Shown piece by piece: positions 61,415-61,980 of a DNA stretch of 61,980 nt. The first letter of the stretch is position 1. Each line of letters opens with the position of its first letter. Origin of the DNA: Bacteroidota bacterium. Its GTDB lineage: Bacteria > Bacteroidota > Bacteroidia > SXHM01. A program made the translations under genes and the position numbers. The stretch is from assembly GCA_947478465.1 (NCBI GenBank), contig CANJWH010000012.1, positions 1 to 61,980 of the forward strand. Direction: 5' to 3'. Under the pieces are notes generated by a model. The model was not told the DNA's origin and did no database searches. It was given only the letters and a program-made list of their open reading frames with translations.

Positions 61415-61980
61415 ATGAACAAAACAATCACCCTATTTTCAAGCATTGCACTTTCCTTAATAATTGCATCGTGCGGAAACGAACAGAAACCTGCAGAAGA
61501 AGCAACGTCTGCAACCGAGGCTACAGGCGAAGAAACAGCCTACATTATTAACACTGACAGCACCAGTCACGTAATGTGGAAAGGAGTTATGTTGGGTGTA
61601 AAAGAACACACCGGCTTAATAAATTTCACAGAAGGCAAACTTACAGCAAAGGGAAATCAACTTACAGGCGGAACATTTACAGTTGACATGAAATCAATTA
61701 AAGTAACCGATAAAAATTATGATGAAAAATCGGGCTACGGAGTAAATAAATTTCTGGGACACATTGCTTCAGCCGATTTTTTTGATGTTGAAAATAATCC
61801 GGCAGCAACTTTTACTATTACTTCAGTAACCGGAAACGAAGCTACAGGAACATTGAAAATTCGCGGAAAAGAAAACACTGAAACACTGAAGAACATTTCC
61901 ATTACCGAAAACAACGGAACAATTAATGCAAAAGGAACGTTGACTTTTGACCGTAAAAAATATGATGTTGTATATGATAC
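61415..61980 (+). CDS. YceI-like lipoprotein (cut by the window end)
   Basis: The first 188 codons of a gene that runs past the window edge. It starts with a lipoprotein signal (MNKTITLFSSIALSLIIASC, Cys 20) and a low-complexity Glu/Ala/Thr linker, then the YceI lipocalin-like fold (SHVMWKGVMLGVKEHTGLINF, LTGGTFTVDMKSIKV, FFDVENNPAATFTITSV). YceI proteins bind polyisoprenoid or other lipids. Only the C-terminus is missing from view. Confidence 0.88.
   Translation, partial: MNKTITLFSSIALSLIIASCGNEQKPAEEATSATEATGEETAYIINTDSTSHVMWKGVMLGVKEHTGLINFTEGKLTAKGNQLTGGTFTVDMKSIKVTDKNYDEKSGYGVNKFLGHIASADFFDVENNPAATFTITSVTGNEATGTLKIRGKENTETLKNISITENNGTINAKGTLTFDRKKYDVVYD

Noticed and set aside
1-61980. 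CRISPR arrays, rRNA genes, intact insertion sequences or prophage
   Set aside because: No regularly spaced repeats, rRNA-like sequence, transposase or phage genes were found; apart from the edge fragment the window is ordinary chromosome.

Overview
The window is about 62 kb of a Bacteroidota chromosome with low GC content. Four things point there: promoters of the TAnnTTTG type with no Shine-Dalgarno sites, proteins with type IX secretion (T9SS) sorting domains, a fused CcoN-CcoO cbb3 oxidase subunit with a one-heme CcoP, and lineage families such as DUF5686 and M61 peptidases. It looks like a free-living, microaerobic to aerobic environmental species. Genus cannot be told from the sequence.

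Layout. 1-332: an AT-rich edge holding only the 3' part of a tRNA-Leu(UAA) followed by its terminator, which looks like an integration scar. 333-10214: cbb3 oxidase structural and assembly genes (ccoS, ccoNO, ccoQ, ccoP, ccoG, ccoH, a DsbD-like membrane protein, ccoI) with a divergent lipoprotein. 10312-13640: a receiver-CRP/FNR fusion regulator, a three-PAS histidine kinase and an ArsR repressor; 13806-15448: a universal stress protein and a 1-Cys peroxiredoxin. 15451-22551: a complete histidine operon hisGDCBHAF(IE) behind a His-rich leader peptide and attenuator. 22579-27357: a sulfur/methionine operon (cysH, osmC-like, metZ-like, metX, hom) behind a leader peptide ending in a run of Cys codons. 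27442-46476: mixed housekeeping and secreted proteins (Xaa-Pro aminopeptidase, L28, MbnP-like lipoprotein, pabA/trpG, RidA, M61 peptidase, isocitrate dehydrogenase, ArgRS, ureohydrolase, two T9SS proteins, response regulator, acyl-CoA carboxylase). 46577-61980: envelope and redox genes (LTA-synthase-like enzyme, lipid kinase, thioredoxin-like proteins, GlcNAc kinase, CapD-like dehydratase, GmhB, rhomboid, NRDE, MsrB, YhhN, DUF5686, sulfotransferase, partial YceI lipoprotein).

The most interesting part is the cbb3 region. Four promoters (ccoS-NO-Q-P-G-H, ccoI, arsR, usp) carry the same dyad, TGAY-N4-RTCA, exactly 45 bp upstream of an imperfect -7 element CAnnTTTG; one dyad serves arsR and usp in both directions. 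Next to them lie a kinase whose first PAS domain resembles FixL and a single protein joining a FixJ-like receiver to a FixK/FNR-like DNA-binding half. I infer a compressed FixL-FixJ-FixK oxygen circuit controlling its neighbours. The second strong signal is the cysteine leader at 22628-22702, whose Cys codons can base-pair with the cysH start region and could form a translational attenuator. The histidine leader at 15491-15541 has a full set of alternative stems.

Coordinates of short ORFs, promoters and hairpins were read by eye; domain positions are approximate. No database search was possible.
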